Source: Sclerotinia nivalis
Taxonomy: Eukaryota; Ascomycota; Leotiomycetes; Helotiales; Sclerotiniaceae
Assembly (NCBI GenBank): GCA_029531795.1
Contig: JAPEIS010000004.1
Coordinates: 2,294,001-2,358,000, forward strand
DNA length: 64,000 nucleotides
Direction of reading: 5' to 3'
The notes below the pieces were generated by a model, which was not told the origin of the DNA, searched no databases, and saw only the letters and a program-made list of their open reading frames with translations. A program made the translations under genes and the position numbers. This document shows positions 11,799 through 23,785 of this stretch, piece after piece (the first letter of the stretch is position 1; each line of letters starts with the position of its first letter).

Positions 11799-14340
11799 CA
11801 TAATCGGTAATATGGTGGCGAAAGCTAGAATGTTTGAGAACTAAAGATGCATTGCAGTTGGGATAATCTGGTTCTCGTCTAAGGGATTTGTGCGACAAAG
11901 AATTGAAAATTGTGCCTGAATCTCCTATTTCATTCCATGCAGTTGAATTATCTTATCTCACTCATACGCTCAAGGTACCTGTGGTTCACTAGAACATGAA
12001 ACAATCAGTGTTGTTCACCACTGACATATTCGACATCAAGCTACCCCATTCTATCTCACTTGGCATTTTGTTCAACTTTCCGGAGACTTTTCCATAGTAA
12101 CTACCCCTCGAAGTATGGATATTAGTGCTAGATTTTGAGAAATAATTTGAAGACTTTGACTGTCGTAAAAGACGTACAATGATTCTCAGGAAATCTAGAA
12201 TTGATACGGCTATTGAATGATGCTATCATGTAACATGGCTAGAGAACTCATCGACACCAACAAGATAAACCATCCCATCGAATGTATTACCATTAGACTT
12301 TTACTCAGGGAAAGTATTGATTTCGCTGTACTTGGATTGTAACGATATCTAGGGCTAAACTATCACCTCCTACTTTGTACATAAGTATATCATGTATGGT
12401 GCTTTTGGAACTAGAATCGCATACGACAGAACTCTTCTCCAGTTAAACAATTATGGGAATTTATATTTGTACAAGATGACTCCCATATACAGGATGAGGA
12501 GCGATATGAACCATCATATCTTGGTTGAGGAATGACAAAAGTGAGAACTACTCGGCCCATTGAGAAGCAGCTGTGAAAAGTCACAAGTTCAATAGTCGTG
12601 GAGAACTTACAGCCCGGTTTCATAGTGGAAGAGAAACTTCGGGAGAACGTGCGTGGAATACCTTACACTTCTTCATGATCAATGAACGACAGAACATATC
12701 GGTGGATGATGTACGGTATCATTCTGACATGACCGTGTAGCTGGAACTGATGTTTCCGCAAGGCGAAGTGAGGGGTGGATACCGCATGATTTTCCTTCCG
12801 TAAGCGACACAGGACCCAGCCAATCATATACACTCATCCCAATCATGGCAAACACAGCCTTAAACGCCAACTCCCGAGGATATCTCGAGGTTAAAGCAGC
12901 CTTATTATACTTTTAAATCGATCAGCTGATCAAACTACCAACATTGGGTATTTGTCGATCTAAAAGCCTAAAACTTTTAGTTACACGGGTTGCGTACAGG
13001 TTGTGGTTCTACTCGGTCTTCCGCCGATGATTCTATCTTCTGAAACTTAGCCTGTGAATATCCTTCATGTGTAATCTTTCATAGGTTTCTCAAGCCATTT
13101 CTATTTGACCGCTATGGTGGCGGTTGAAAGTACTTGGTATTACTCTCTAACCGGGCACTGTTTGTTAAATGATGCGAATATCCCGTTTTCTCGTGGCGCA
13201 GCAGCATTAACTACTAGGTATCTTCATGTGCGCGGCTCTGTTGAAGGCTGAGGAATGTATATACGGGAAACTAGTTACACATAAATATGACAGTCGTAAG
13301 TTCGTTTGATTCTGGACGGTGGTAAGGTTAATGGGGAGTTCGATGGAATTGTATTGTTTGGTGAATGTACGAGTGCGTCATCGTCATCAAAGTTTATTAT
13401 TATTATTAATATGCTGCATAAGTTGATCATTTTTACAAGGGTGAGCCATGGTGCAACATTATGATAAGATTAAGGTTAATATGTGAAGAAGCGTGAAGCG
13501 TGAAGAATGAATGAATAGAATGATTGAACATTCGAGAGGTTGGGAGAAATGAGAAGAATAATCTACATTTAAATATACAAATATAATTAATTAGAGGATG
13601 GGGATGAAGAACTTACTTAGTACTTGAGTCATCATTTGGAAATCATCATTCATCATATATCCAACATCTCAACCAGGTGTGTTGTGTTGTGTGTCAGTAA
13701 AGTCTTAAAAAGCTTCATGAGGTGGTATCACGAGTCCCAGACTCGACCATCATATCATTGTGATTGAACTGGAAGCGTTGAAAATTTGAAATGGGCGTCA
13801 CGGTTCCTTGAAGAAAATAACCCAATTTCAAATCCTAGCGCTACGAATAATATTCTTCCAATAACTTCAAGGGTTTCATTGTTGAGATAGGTACCCAAGG
13901 AGGAGTCTTAGACGCCCGAAAGATATCTGTGTGGGTTACAAGAAAAAAGCTCGACTTCGCCCAATTCATTTATGTACACTGACGCAAATTTCATGTCCAC
14001 TTTCCATCCGAAGTCCCCGCAATCATAATCGGTTGACCTCCCAATTACCTTATAATTTACAGAAATCACCCCTCACTGTCAAAAGATTCTCATCAGCATC
14101 ATCGGGAGATTTAATTATTCATTCATTTATCAAATTATATAAATGTTCTTTGGTACCACGTGGTGTACTTATAAACTAATTGGCGCATGAGGCGGTGGAA
14201 CCAACCACACAAATCCTAATCACGGTATTCACTACGAACACTACGAAAGGTCGTGTCAGGAGGGGCAACAGGAAGACAACGCCCAAAGCATCAGCAAAGC
14301 CTCGATCGAACAGGGCTATTCTTCCCATCTTCCAAGTAAT
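11799..14340. other. 2.5-kb intergenic region
   Basis: Small minus-strand frames at 12411-12623 and 12679-12870 contain several Cys, but neither shows the six-Cys spacing or usable splice sites. The rest is AT-rich with stops in all frames. This region carries the promoter of the DUF3824 gene. Confidence 0.45.
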
Positions 14341-14397
14341 CCTCCAACTCCAACTCCAACTCCAACTCCAACTCCAACTCCAACTCCCACTCCAACC
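14341..14397. repeat. (CTCCAA)n hexanucleotide microsatellite
   Basis: About nine units of CTCCAA/CAACTC, with interruptions at the end (CTCCCA, CCCCCA). It lies 158-214 bp before the start of the DUF3824 gene, so it probably falls in the promoter or 5' leader. Pyrimidine-rich leaders are common in filamentous fungi. Confidence 0.9.
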
Positions 14398-14554
14398 CCC
14401 ACCAAACAAATAACCACTTCTTTTCTTATTATCTTATTAATCTTTTACTCTTTTACAACCTACGAATCTATTCACAAACATATTCAGTTGTCTACGAAAA
14501 CATATACGATTTACCCTTCCTTTTTGGCAATAACTACAGGGTAACGAGAACAAA

Positions 14555-16023
14555 ATGCCTGAAAGAGTTGTTCGCAGCTCTTATCATGACCGAGAGGTCG
14601 ACTATTATTCCTCCGATGATGAGCGGTCATCTCATGGTCGGTCCAAAGCAAATGGTAGTACTTATCGCACTGTCCAACGCTATCGAGTCGCACCAAGTCG
14701 AGGTGAGGAAGTAGATGATACTCGATCGGTTCGTTCTTCTCATCGAGAGTACGAAAATCGTCAGGGAGATCGAATCGAAGTGGATCGTCGAGTCGAAATT
14801 GATCGCGAACGTGAACGATATGATCCAGAGCCACGACGAACGGAGCGCATCGAGGTGGACAGAAGAGTTGAGGTTGATCGCGAGCGATATGAACCTGAAA
14901 GACCCCGATCATCTATCGATTTTGACCGAGCTGTCGAATACCAGAGAACTACAGTTGAGCGGGCTAGAGAACCCGAACATGAACGAGACCGCACTAGAAC
15001 AGTAGTTTATGAGCGGGAGCGGGAACAAAGCGGTAGCCCCTTACCTTGGGAACGGCGCCGCAATGATAGGCCATGGGAAACGGAACGGGATGTTCGTGAA
15101 ACCCGCGAGACCGATGTTACCGTTGAGAAGACAATAGCTCGACATCATAATGAACCATATGAACTCGAAAGATACTCGCGAGAAACAGAATACTATGATC
15201 GACCAGAACCTACCCCACCACCAATTATCATTCGTCAAAGAGCTCCGGAACCTCAACAAATTATTGTTCAAGAAGCGCCAAGCCCCGCTCCAATCATTAT
15301 ACCACAACCTGCACCGGAATCACAACGTATTGAAGTTATTGAACGGAAGACTGAAGTACAACAGGAAATTGTTCCACGACCAGAACCGCGCAGGGAAGAA
15401 GATGAATACTATTATCGCAGAGATGTTCGTGAGGTTGGCGGGAGAAGAGACAATGAAATGATGGCTTATGATCGCCGAGATGGTCGTTACGATGATGGAT
15501 ACGAAAGTGAAGACTATATCGTACGAAAGAAGGTGGTCAAAAGAGAAGCGCGCAGCCGTAGTCATAGTCCTCATCATAGAAGACATTTGGCCGAAGGTGC
15601 TTTAGCTGGGGCTGGTGCAGCTGCTCTGTTAGCCAATCATAGGGAAAAACAAGGAGTTGAAACAGCTCGTGGCAGATCAGTCATTGGCGGGGCTGCTTTG
15701 GGTGCGATTGGTGCTGAAGTAGTTACAAGAGCACGCAGTCGATATCGCGATAGTCGAGAAGATCGAAGTAGATCAAGATCAAGCAGTCCACATGGTCATC
15801 GTAAATTGAAAACTGCCCTTGGTCTTGCTGCTGCTGCCATTGCCGCTGGAGCTGCGGTTAAGTATGCCCAAAATCGAAATGCAAACAAGGAAGAATTGGT
15901 TCGCGGTCGAAGCCGACAAAGAAGTAAGTCTCGTGGTCGACGATATTCTGATGGGGATGAATATTGGTCCGACGAGGTGTACGAAAAACGTACTATACGA
16001 ACACGAACGGGAAGCAAGAGCAA

Positions 16024-16058
<35 letters not shown>

Positions 16059-18133
16059 TACATGCTGATCCATCACATCGTAAGAAGTCTATGGCAAAGG
16101 CTGGAGCTGGAGCTGCTATAGCCGCTGGTGTTGCAGAGCACTTCCGAAACAAATCTCGCAAACGTAGTGGGCAAAGATCTCAGTCACGAGTACGAACTGC
16201 TGCGGAAATTGCTGGATCGGGTCTTGCAGGTGCTGCAGTGGCCGGATTATACGAGAATAGAAAAGCTAAGCAGGAGGCTGACGAAGATGAGGAGCATGAG
16301 AGACGAGAGAGAAGGAGGAGCAGAACTAGAAGCAGGTCGAGAGCCAGATCTACTGGAGTTTATTCTGATCCAGGTGTTGACCCAGAATTAGGCATGGTTC
16401 AGTACGGTACTGAACCTGTATACACGCACCAGCAGCCGGCACCATACGATCGAGCCAACGAACACAATTCAGCTGTCGCAGCGGCCGCAGCTGGAGCTGC
16501 TTACGGTGCTTCCAGACGTAGTCGAAGTCGATCCCGTCAACGAAAACGAGATTCATCGAGCGACGATGAAAAACGACCACGATCACGAAGTAGAAGCCGG
16601 AGCAGGGTTAGAGATCTAGCTGCTGGTGCGTTGGGTACGGGTGCGGCCGCTATTGGGATCGACCAATATAGAAAGAGGAAAGAGAAGAAGGAAAAGAAAG
16701 AGAAAAAGGACGCAGAAAAGCATGAGCGTGAGCGCGAACGAAGACGTGAGGATCCCCAGCACTCAAGATCAAGTTCCCGTTCGGTATCGCCGTCGGAAAT
16801 AAGATCGTCTTTATCCAAAAGATTTTCGAATCTCATTCCTAAAACCCCTCAATGATTATGTATTTTCATTTCCATTTTCATGTCTATAGGTACTTCAAAT
16901 ATCTGTTAAATCGTTTGTTCGACTGGCTCAACATCATGTATCTCTTTTCTTTTTTACTAACATCCATTTTTTAATCAGGCTATGAAGACGAAGCATCACC
17001 TGAAAGTTACTACACAAATTTCCGTGATGATACATATTCTCCTTCGCCGCCTCACGCTTCCGGTAGTTCATACTATCCTGACAACAATCAATTCCCACCA
17101 CCTCCTACCTCAGCCCCACAAGGTTTTACCCATCATGGAAATCGATCTACACCTTTTGTTAATGAAATACCTCTTATTACTCCCTACAATCCTCAAGATT
17201 ATGCAGGTCAACGTCCTAGTACTCATGAACCTCATGTCAATTACCCACCTTCATCCAGAATTCCTGGTGACAATGTGAGTACTTATCAATCTTCGAATTC
17301 CGAACCTCTTATGACAGTACCTCCCCACACAAGAGATGAATTTTATTTCCCTTTTCATGAAACCTCTCCACCTAAAACTGATCATGTTTACGACCGGGAG
17401 GGTGCGTCTTGCTTCTATTATCTCTTTCCTTCCATACAACATATTCTCGTAAATTCATCGATGTACTAATATATATGCCTCAACAGATCGTCTAAACAAC
17501 TCAACGCCTACACCGCCCCTGACCCCAATTGACGCCACCCCTTCCAACAAATCCGTCATGTTCGCCCCTCTATCCCCTACCTCTTCCCGTCGCTTGGAAC
17601 GTATCCGCAATTCTAAAGCAGATCAATCAACATCCACAGTTAATACGTATGAACAACCGAACCCATCTTCTGACCGTCGTTATCGCAGGAGAAGAAGAAA
17701 CAACTCGGATCCCTCCTCTGATCGTCCTTCAAGGCCTCGTAAACATCGGAAGCATAGGAGGGGAAAAGATGGTGATCAAAGTGCTAGTGAGAAGAGTGAG
17801 GCTAGTGATGAGGATGTTGAAGTGCTACCGGAAAGGTTTGATAGAGAAGGGAAACCTTTAGACAGGGATGCGAGTAGAGAAAGGGATATAGCGAAGGAAT
17901 TTGGTGGTGGAAATGAAATTGTTGAGAGGGTTGTGAGGGGTGTTGGGGAGGTAGTTGCGGGTAAACAAACGTGGGGAGATTTATTGATGGGGTTTGTTAA
18001 GGAGGGAGGATTGGCTGGTGGTTCGGCTACGGATTTATCGGTTGATGATAGGGAGAGGGAGAGGGAGAAATCAAGGGATCGGGGAAGGAAGGACAAGAGA
18101 AGTAGGAGTAGAGGGGGAGAAAGGGATTATTAG
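14555..18133 (+). CDS. RS-rich DUF3824 family protein
   Basis: Three exons (14555-16745, 16979-17401, 17487-18133) give 1086 aa. Intron 1 starts GTGAGG, has ACTAAC at 16956-16961 and ends AATCAG (phase 1); intron 2 starts GTGCGT and ends CAACAG (phase 1). Residues 1-330 are highly charged, with Arg/Glu blocks such as IEVDRRVEIDRERE. Residues about 345-710 alternate RS dipeptide runs with Ala/Gly-rich helices (LAEGALAGAGAAALLA and three or four similar), the layout I know from Pfam DUF3824 in fungi. Next come a Pro/Tyr-rich stretch (NNQFPPPP, PQDYAGQ) and a basic-acidic C-terminus. Function unknown; RS content suggests nuclear or RNA-associated work, but that is inference. Exon 1 alone stays open to 16855 with an RS-rich 36-codon end, so an intron-retained 766-aa form is possible. 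Confidence 0.85.
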
Positions 18134-18787
18134 GATCTCTTGGGTACATACATGGATTGGATATCGTTCTGGTTTTTTTTTTTTTTTTTTCTCATTTTCT
18201 TGGGATGAATGGCTAATGATTTTACGGCCGAGGGAATACCATACATACTATCAATGTTTTTCTTTTTCTTTTTCTTTTTCTTTTTTGCTTTTTAGTTTTG
18301 GCTTGTTTGTTTGTTTTCTTCTTTCTGCTTTGGATTTTCTGATTGGATTTTTTATGCTGTTGCTTGGTTTTTACGCGTTTCTATGATTATGATTATGAAT
18401 GTTATTTATGAGAGATTTCATATCATATCATTTGATGGATGGATGGATGGGCTATGATATGTTACGGAATGCGGAATGGAAATGGAAATGGGAGATTGAT
18501 ACGAATTTCTTTGGATTCGGATACCCCGATAGGATAGGATAGGATGAGAGATGATATAGAATATGAATAATGAAATTTTTTGCGAAATTGGAAATCTGGA
18601 TGTTTGTATATATGTGTATGTGATTTATTGGCTTAATTGATTGAGTAGATTCTGAATATATGTATATGTGTATAATTTTGGTATATGGGCTTTCCTTCCC
18701 ATTCGCTATGCTATGCTATGGTATTCATGCTATCTGTGTATATATATGTTGGACCTTTGGCCTGGGTATCATCGCTCAAAAAAATGC
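18134..18787. other. convergent 3' region with simple repeats
   Basis: Space between the convergent DUF3824 and DCD1 genes. It holds a T run at 18172-18190, a CTTTTT-type tract at 18258-18283, (GGAT)n at 18436-18450 and TATATG-rich stretches near 18600-18750. No coding frame is credible. Confidence 0.6.
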
Positions 18788-19994
18788 CTAATATAATGAC
18801 TGCTTTTCTAAATGGATTAAACCGTTCGCAGGCTGCAGATAAAGAGGTTAGTAGGTAAACTCATGCTTTAGGATGGAGACGTCCCAGATAGAAGGAAGGT
18901 AAAGGTTACACATACCGGAATAAACTGTCTTAACTTAATACCCGCCTGTCCAAACACCGCTGCTGTTTCCGCATCCATACTATATCCTTGACTATAGACC
19001 ACCTCTGATATTCCTACTTGCACAATCTTAATACTGCATGTTAAACAGGGACATGTATCGCAATACAAGATGGCGTTTTCTCGAACCCGTTCTCTACCGG
19101 CTTCTAATAGTGCGTTTTCTTCCGCGTGCAGACAGAGACATGTACCGAGTCCTACTCCACAACTTTGTCCTTCGTTACAGCGGGGACAGCCTCCTTCTCC
19201 GCAATTTAGTAGACCTCGTGGTGTGCCATTGTATCCGGTTGAGATGACTCGTTTTTCGCGGACAAGAACGCAGCCTACGCGCCGTTTCATGCAGTTGCTG
19301 CGCTGGGCGGCTAGGGATGCTAGTTGCATGAAATATTGATCCCAGCTTGGTCGGAGACGCTCCTCGTTTGTTAGATCGAGTTTTCCGAGGGTAGCGTATA
19401 GATGCGCGAGATCGGATGAGGTGTTGAGGAGACGGATGGTGGCGCGGGATATTAGGGATTGCAGACCGTGTTGAGGATCGTAGAGGTGCTGGTCGGAGCG
19501 GAGGAGGAAGTCTTCGAGGGTTAGGGGTGGAGAGGCTGGGTTGGGTCGTGATTGGAATCTTTTCCAGCGGATGGAGACGGGGGCGTCGACGCTGACGAGG
19601 ATGAAGAAGGGGCGTCGGAGGAGGGCGTCTAGGATTGCTTCCGTGTAGATGTTGGTTGTTACCCAACGTTCGCGCCAGCGCTTGGTTACGAAGTCCAGGA
19701 GGTCGGGGGTGCTGGTGAAGGTATATTGGGATTGCGATTGAGGTACTGGTTTTCGGCTTACGGTCATGCCGTATTCTTCAATATCTGACTCTCCGTTTGT
19801 GATACCGTTGCTTATTCGATTGGAGCTTTTGTTGCTCTGCTCTGATCGGAGGTAAAGGTGAGTAAAACCATGGTGCTCTACAAGATATTGTGCTATTGTG
19901 CTTTTGCCAGCACATATTCCTATTGTAAAGTTAGTGATTTATGAGGTGAATTAGCTTTGGATATTCACTTACCTCCACAGAGTCCTATTAACAT
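18788..19994 (-). CDS. DCD1: dCMP (deoxycytidylate) deaminase
   Basis: Deaminates dCMP to dUMP, supplying thymidylate synthase. Three exons (19994-19973, 19919-18916, 18832-18788) give 356 aa. Intron 1 is 52 nt (GTAAGT..ATAG, phase 1). Intron 2 starts GTATGT, has CTACTAACC and ends CTGCAG (phase 0), replacing a readthrough end by PPANGLIHLEK. Residues 4-15 (GLCGGICAGKST) form a P-loop made only by joining exon 1 to exon 2. Residues 59-190 are the kinase-like N-terminal part usual in fungal Dcd1. The zinc site of the deaminase fold is H272-A-E274 with C299 and C302 (PCLTC). Extra Cys-rich residues (LNCGEGGCPRC) before the active site are typical of the family. Length is normal. It is head-to-head with ATG7. 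Confidence 0.93.
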
Positions 19995-20077
19995 TATTAT
20001 AAAATCTATTTCTCTAACTGAAACTAGAACTCTTTGCAGCTTGACTACAATTGTTGGTTTTTCCCAATTGTGCAAAG
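19995..20077. promoter_or_regulatory. short bidirectional promoter DCD1/ATG7 locus
   Basis: Only 83 bp separate the dCMP deaminase start (minus) from the first in-frame ATG of the ATG7 reading frame (plus, 20078). If ATG7 instead starts at 20557 the gap is 562 bp. Either way the two genes diverge from one compact control region. No consensus TATA box is evident in the 83 bp. Confidence 0.5.
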
Positions 20078-20556
20078 ATGTGTGGAGGGAGGTATTGTCG
20101 ATTCCACTGGCAGATTGAAATAGCAGAGGCAGCTCATCGAGAAACAATTAGGAACCTGCCGGAGTTTCGCCGATTGGCTGATTATATAAATTCTGAGCAT
20201 GTGAGTTGCATCCTTGACTTATACATCATCCCCCACCATCTTCCACCAACCCAACTGCCCCTCAATCTATCTCATGATTTCAACCTAAGACTGTTGAATC
20301 ATACTTCTTTAAATTTTACTTAATTCATAAGATATCTTCCTCTCTCTTAAGCTATTGTGTCGACTCTTACAAAACATCAATAAAGCTGACCAAAATCCCT
20401 TGATCTAAGAGCCAAGACTGTACTCAAGATACCGACGTTTCCTTTATCGAAGAAGGCTGTTGGGACGGAGAGGTAGAAGAGCTAATAACCTCATTTTCTA
20501 CTATTGAGGAACTCTACGAAACCCTTCACGCCAGAAACGATAACAATAAAGTCGAT
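20078..20556 (+). CDS. possible in-frame 5' exons upstream of ATG7 (90 aa)
   Basis: An ATG at 20078 opens 41 codons ([20 protein letters not shown]..) ending at a clean GTGAGT donor (20201). A second open stretch at 20410-20556 ([21 protein letters not shown]..) reads straight into the ATG7 methionine with no stop. A splice from 20200 to 20410 (acceptor CTAAG, GCTGAC about 20 nt upstream) is phase 0 and would make a 90-residue N-terminal extension, total 789 aa. The residues look protein-like, not random. Alternatives: a small separate gene that lost its stop, a regulatory upstream reading frame, or chance. Known Atg7 proteins start near MALKF, so the extension is unusual. Confidence 0.4.
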
Positions 20557-22814
20557 ATGGCTTTAAAGTTCGCCCCGTTTGCTTCTGAAATAGAGCTACC
20601 ATTTTACACGGCTCTTTCCCAGATAAAGATCGACCATGATAAGTTAGATGATTCTGCACGACCGGTTCTCGGTTTATATGAACCAAGAGCTACACAAAGT
20701 CCTGATCAGAGTTCTCGTATGAGAGTTCTTGGTAATGCTTTGAGTAGCAACGAGTAGGATTCACCATCATGTTTCAAATACGCGTGCTGATTCATTCACA
20801 GAGTTCCTCTGGGTCATATTCGAGCTGAGGGTATAATTAAGAATGTCAATACCATCGAGGACTTTAAGAATATGGACAAACAGGCAATGTTACAAACTTC
20901 TGCCAAACAGGTGAGTCTCGTGATCTTCCAGACTACTCGCTTCGATACGGTTCTGACAGGGGCAGATTTGGGATGCTATTAATGATGGCACCATTTATTC
21001 TATCCCTTCATTACTTTCTTCATTCACTATTTTATCATTCGCAAATTTGAAGAAATATACTTTTACTTACTGGTTTGCTTTTCCTGCCCTACATTCGGAG
21101 CCGGCATGGAGGAAGGTTGAGCAACCGCCCAAATTCAGTGCTGCGGAAACCACAGCGCTTACGGAGGAGCTTGGTACGTGGCGTTACAGCCATGATAATA
21201 GGGAACATGGATTCTTCCTAGCCAAGCGAGTATATCCTTCATCGAAACAGCCTCAAGATCCGGAAAACGAGTCGAACTCCGATTTGCCATTCAAATGGGT
21301 TATTGGATCCTTGAGAGAATTCGAAGACGGCTTTTTCAATGGTGTAGATGCAAAAGACCAATACGTATCTTTCGTAGACCCGTCCACTTACCTCGAAAAT
21401 CCAGGGTGGATGTTACGTAACCTTTTAGTTCTAATTAGACGCAGATACAAGCTCGACAAAGTCCAGATACTTTGCTACAGAGATAATCATGCAAAACGGC
21501 ATGTGCCCCAAAGTTTAATCTTAGTTTTGGAGAGTATCTACGACCCAGACTATCAGTCAACTGGCCCTGATGAGACGCCTAAAGTTACGGGCTGGGAGCG
21601 TAATAGTCTTGGGAAGCTTACTGCGAAAGTCACCAATTTGGCTCAATATATGGACCCAGCTCAACTTGCTGATCAGGCGGTTGATTTGAATCTCAAATTG
21701 ATGAAATGGCGCATTGCACCTGAATTGGACTTGGATGCTATAAAAAATACAAAATGCTTATTACTTGGAGCTGGAACCCTTGGGACATATGTTTCGAGAC
21801 TACTTATGGGTTGGGGGGTGCGCAAGATTACCTTTATCGACAATGCATCTGTTTCCTTTTCAAATCCGGTCCGGCAGCCATTGTTCGATTTCAAAGATTG
21901 TATAGATGGTGGTGCCAAAAAGGCATACCGAGCAGCTGAAGCTCTACAAGAGATATACCCCGGGGTTGACAGCACTGGACATGTAATGTCAGTGCCCATG
22001 CTTGGACATCCAATTACAGATGAAGCTGCTACCAAAACGGACTTTGAACTTTTACAAAAGCTTATTGGAGATCACGATGCAATCTTCTTATTGATGGATA
22101 CCCGGGAGAGTAGATGGCTTCCAACTGTTATGGGAAAGGCCGCTGGAAAAATTGTTATGAATGCAGCTTTAGGATTTGACACGTATGTCGTGATGAGACA
22201 TGGGATTACTCCAGAAGATGGTGGGCCTGCTGCGCTTGGGTGTTACTTTTGTAATGATGTTGTAGCGCCATCTGACGTGAGTATCCAAGTTCTTTCTATG
22301 AATATATCATTCGCTAATGTTAGTGTCACAGTCCGTGAAAGATCAAACTCTTGATCAACAATGCACTGTCACTCGACCAGGTGTGGCCCCTGAGGCATCT
22401 TCCAAACTTGTAGAACTTCTCGCTTCAGTTCTTCAACATCCGCTGCGAGGTGCTGCACCAGCTCCAAAGCTCTCGGCAAACCAGCAATCAGGGCAAGTTG
22501 AATTCGATCGCGATCCACCCAATCATCCTCTAGGTCTTGTACCTCATCAGATCAGAGGTTTCTTGTCTGCTTACAAGACAATGCTAATCAGCGGTCCTTC
22601 CTACGATTGCTGCTCAGCCTGCTCACCAAAAATCGTCAATGCGTACAAAGAAGACGGGTGGGAATTCATCAAGCGCGCATTAACTGAGAAAGATTATATC
22701 ACGGAATTGAGTGGACTAGCAGAAGTTCAACGCAAAGCCGAAGAAGCCGCGAATGATGTGGAGTGGGATAGTGAAGAGGAGGGTGTGGAGGATGAAGAGG
22801 CTGAGTTACTTTAA
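20557..22814 (+). CDS. ATG7: autophagy E1-like activating enzyme Atg7
   Basis: Activates the ubiquitin-like proteins Atg8 and Atg12 by adenylation and thioester transfer, passing them to Atg3 and Atg10. Four exons (20557-20753, 20802-20910, 20966-22276, 22332-22814) with all joins in frame give 699 aa, the usual length. The N-terminal domain starts [15 protein letters not shown]. The nucleotide-binding G-x-G-x-x-G is at G370, G372 and G375 ([12 protein letters not shown]), followed by the Asp of [15 protein letters not shown]. The catalytic cysteine is C550 in [12 protein letters not shown], which the last intron immediately precedes. The C-terminus is acidic (EWDSEEEG), as expected for Atg3/Atg8 recruitment. 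The start at MALKF fits homologues, but the frame remains open upstream to 20404 and can be spliced to an earlier ATG at 20078 (see separate entry). Confidence 0.95.
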
Positions 22815-23785
22815 CGTTGAGCTTCATGTATGTTTTCGGACATTAGAATGGCGTTTGCGCTTGCGCTATACCTGGGATTGTTATTGATGGTTATAATCTA
22901 TGATTGCACTGGCGTTTCGTAGATGGTGGTGGAGGTTATAGATTGGTTGGTGGGATGGAAATAGCATTTTATGGGAAGGTGAGGTAAGGTGAGGTGAGCT
23001 TTTGCATGGTGGGTTTGTTTGATACTTAGATCGGTTGGTCTGATGATTGCAGCTATTCAGCTATTCGAGAATCGGGGGATTTGAGATAATTATATGGGGT
23101 TTTGAAAGGGGATCATGATATTATGATGCGTTCTAGGCAGTGAAAGGTGACTGTTTTGTACATGTAAGATCTTACATGCTATTCAAACTATTGATCTTCT
23201 AATGCGATTTGAACAAGTAATCGTCAGTTTCGGGATCTAGGCTGAAGTAATTTAAGAAATCGTTTTAAGTCCTTATGGAGATAGAATATTGATTGATATA
23301 TGTTGATTTCATCCTCCGTTTTCACTATTGTAATGCCTGTTTTGCGATGATTGACTCATATGTACATGGTGTATAAATTTATTATACATTTTTGATAATG
23401 TTAAAGCCGAGATTCAGACCAGCAGTATTTTTCTGAAGTGTTTTTTTGGTTATTCTAAAATAAAAACTTGGGTTCTAAGAAGCGGTGTTTGAGGTTGTTG
23501 AGAACATTGAGCCAAGCTGCTTCGAATTAGAGATTATTTACCTTAGTGAGGGGTAGCTTCACTTACGGGAATGATTGGCTTAATTTTGGCGGGTGCTAAA
23601 CGGGAGTTGCCGCACATTTTCGAAGCTTCGACTGTCAATGGCAAAAAGTTAATGAACACCTTGAAGCTTCATGAATTGTAAATCTTCTCATTATATCGTG
23701 AGTCAATCAATTTTTACTGTTCGCTGTGCGTTGCGCTAATCCCTTCATTCTCAGAATCTGTATACATCATCACCATTCCTTAATT
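22815..23785. other. intergenic region ATG7 to PPR gene
   Basis: Holds the ATG7 3' end and the promoter of the PPR gene. A repeated GGTGAGGTAAGGTGAGGTGAG tract lies at 22978-22998. No reading frame with gene features was found. Confidence 0.5.

Noticed and set aside
12411..12870. Two Cys-containing minus frames considered as a fifth six-Cys gene
   Set aside because: Cys spacing does not fit, no final CxxC and no phase-2 intron.
22978..22998. GGTGAGGTAAGGTGAGG tract resembling repeated splice donors
   Set aside because: It lies beyond the ATG7 stop with no open frame before or after; a simple repeat.
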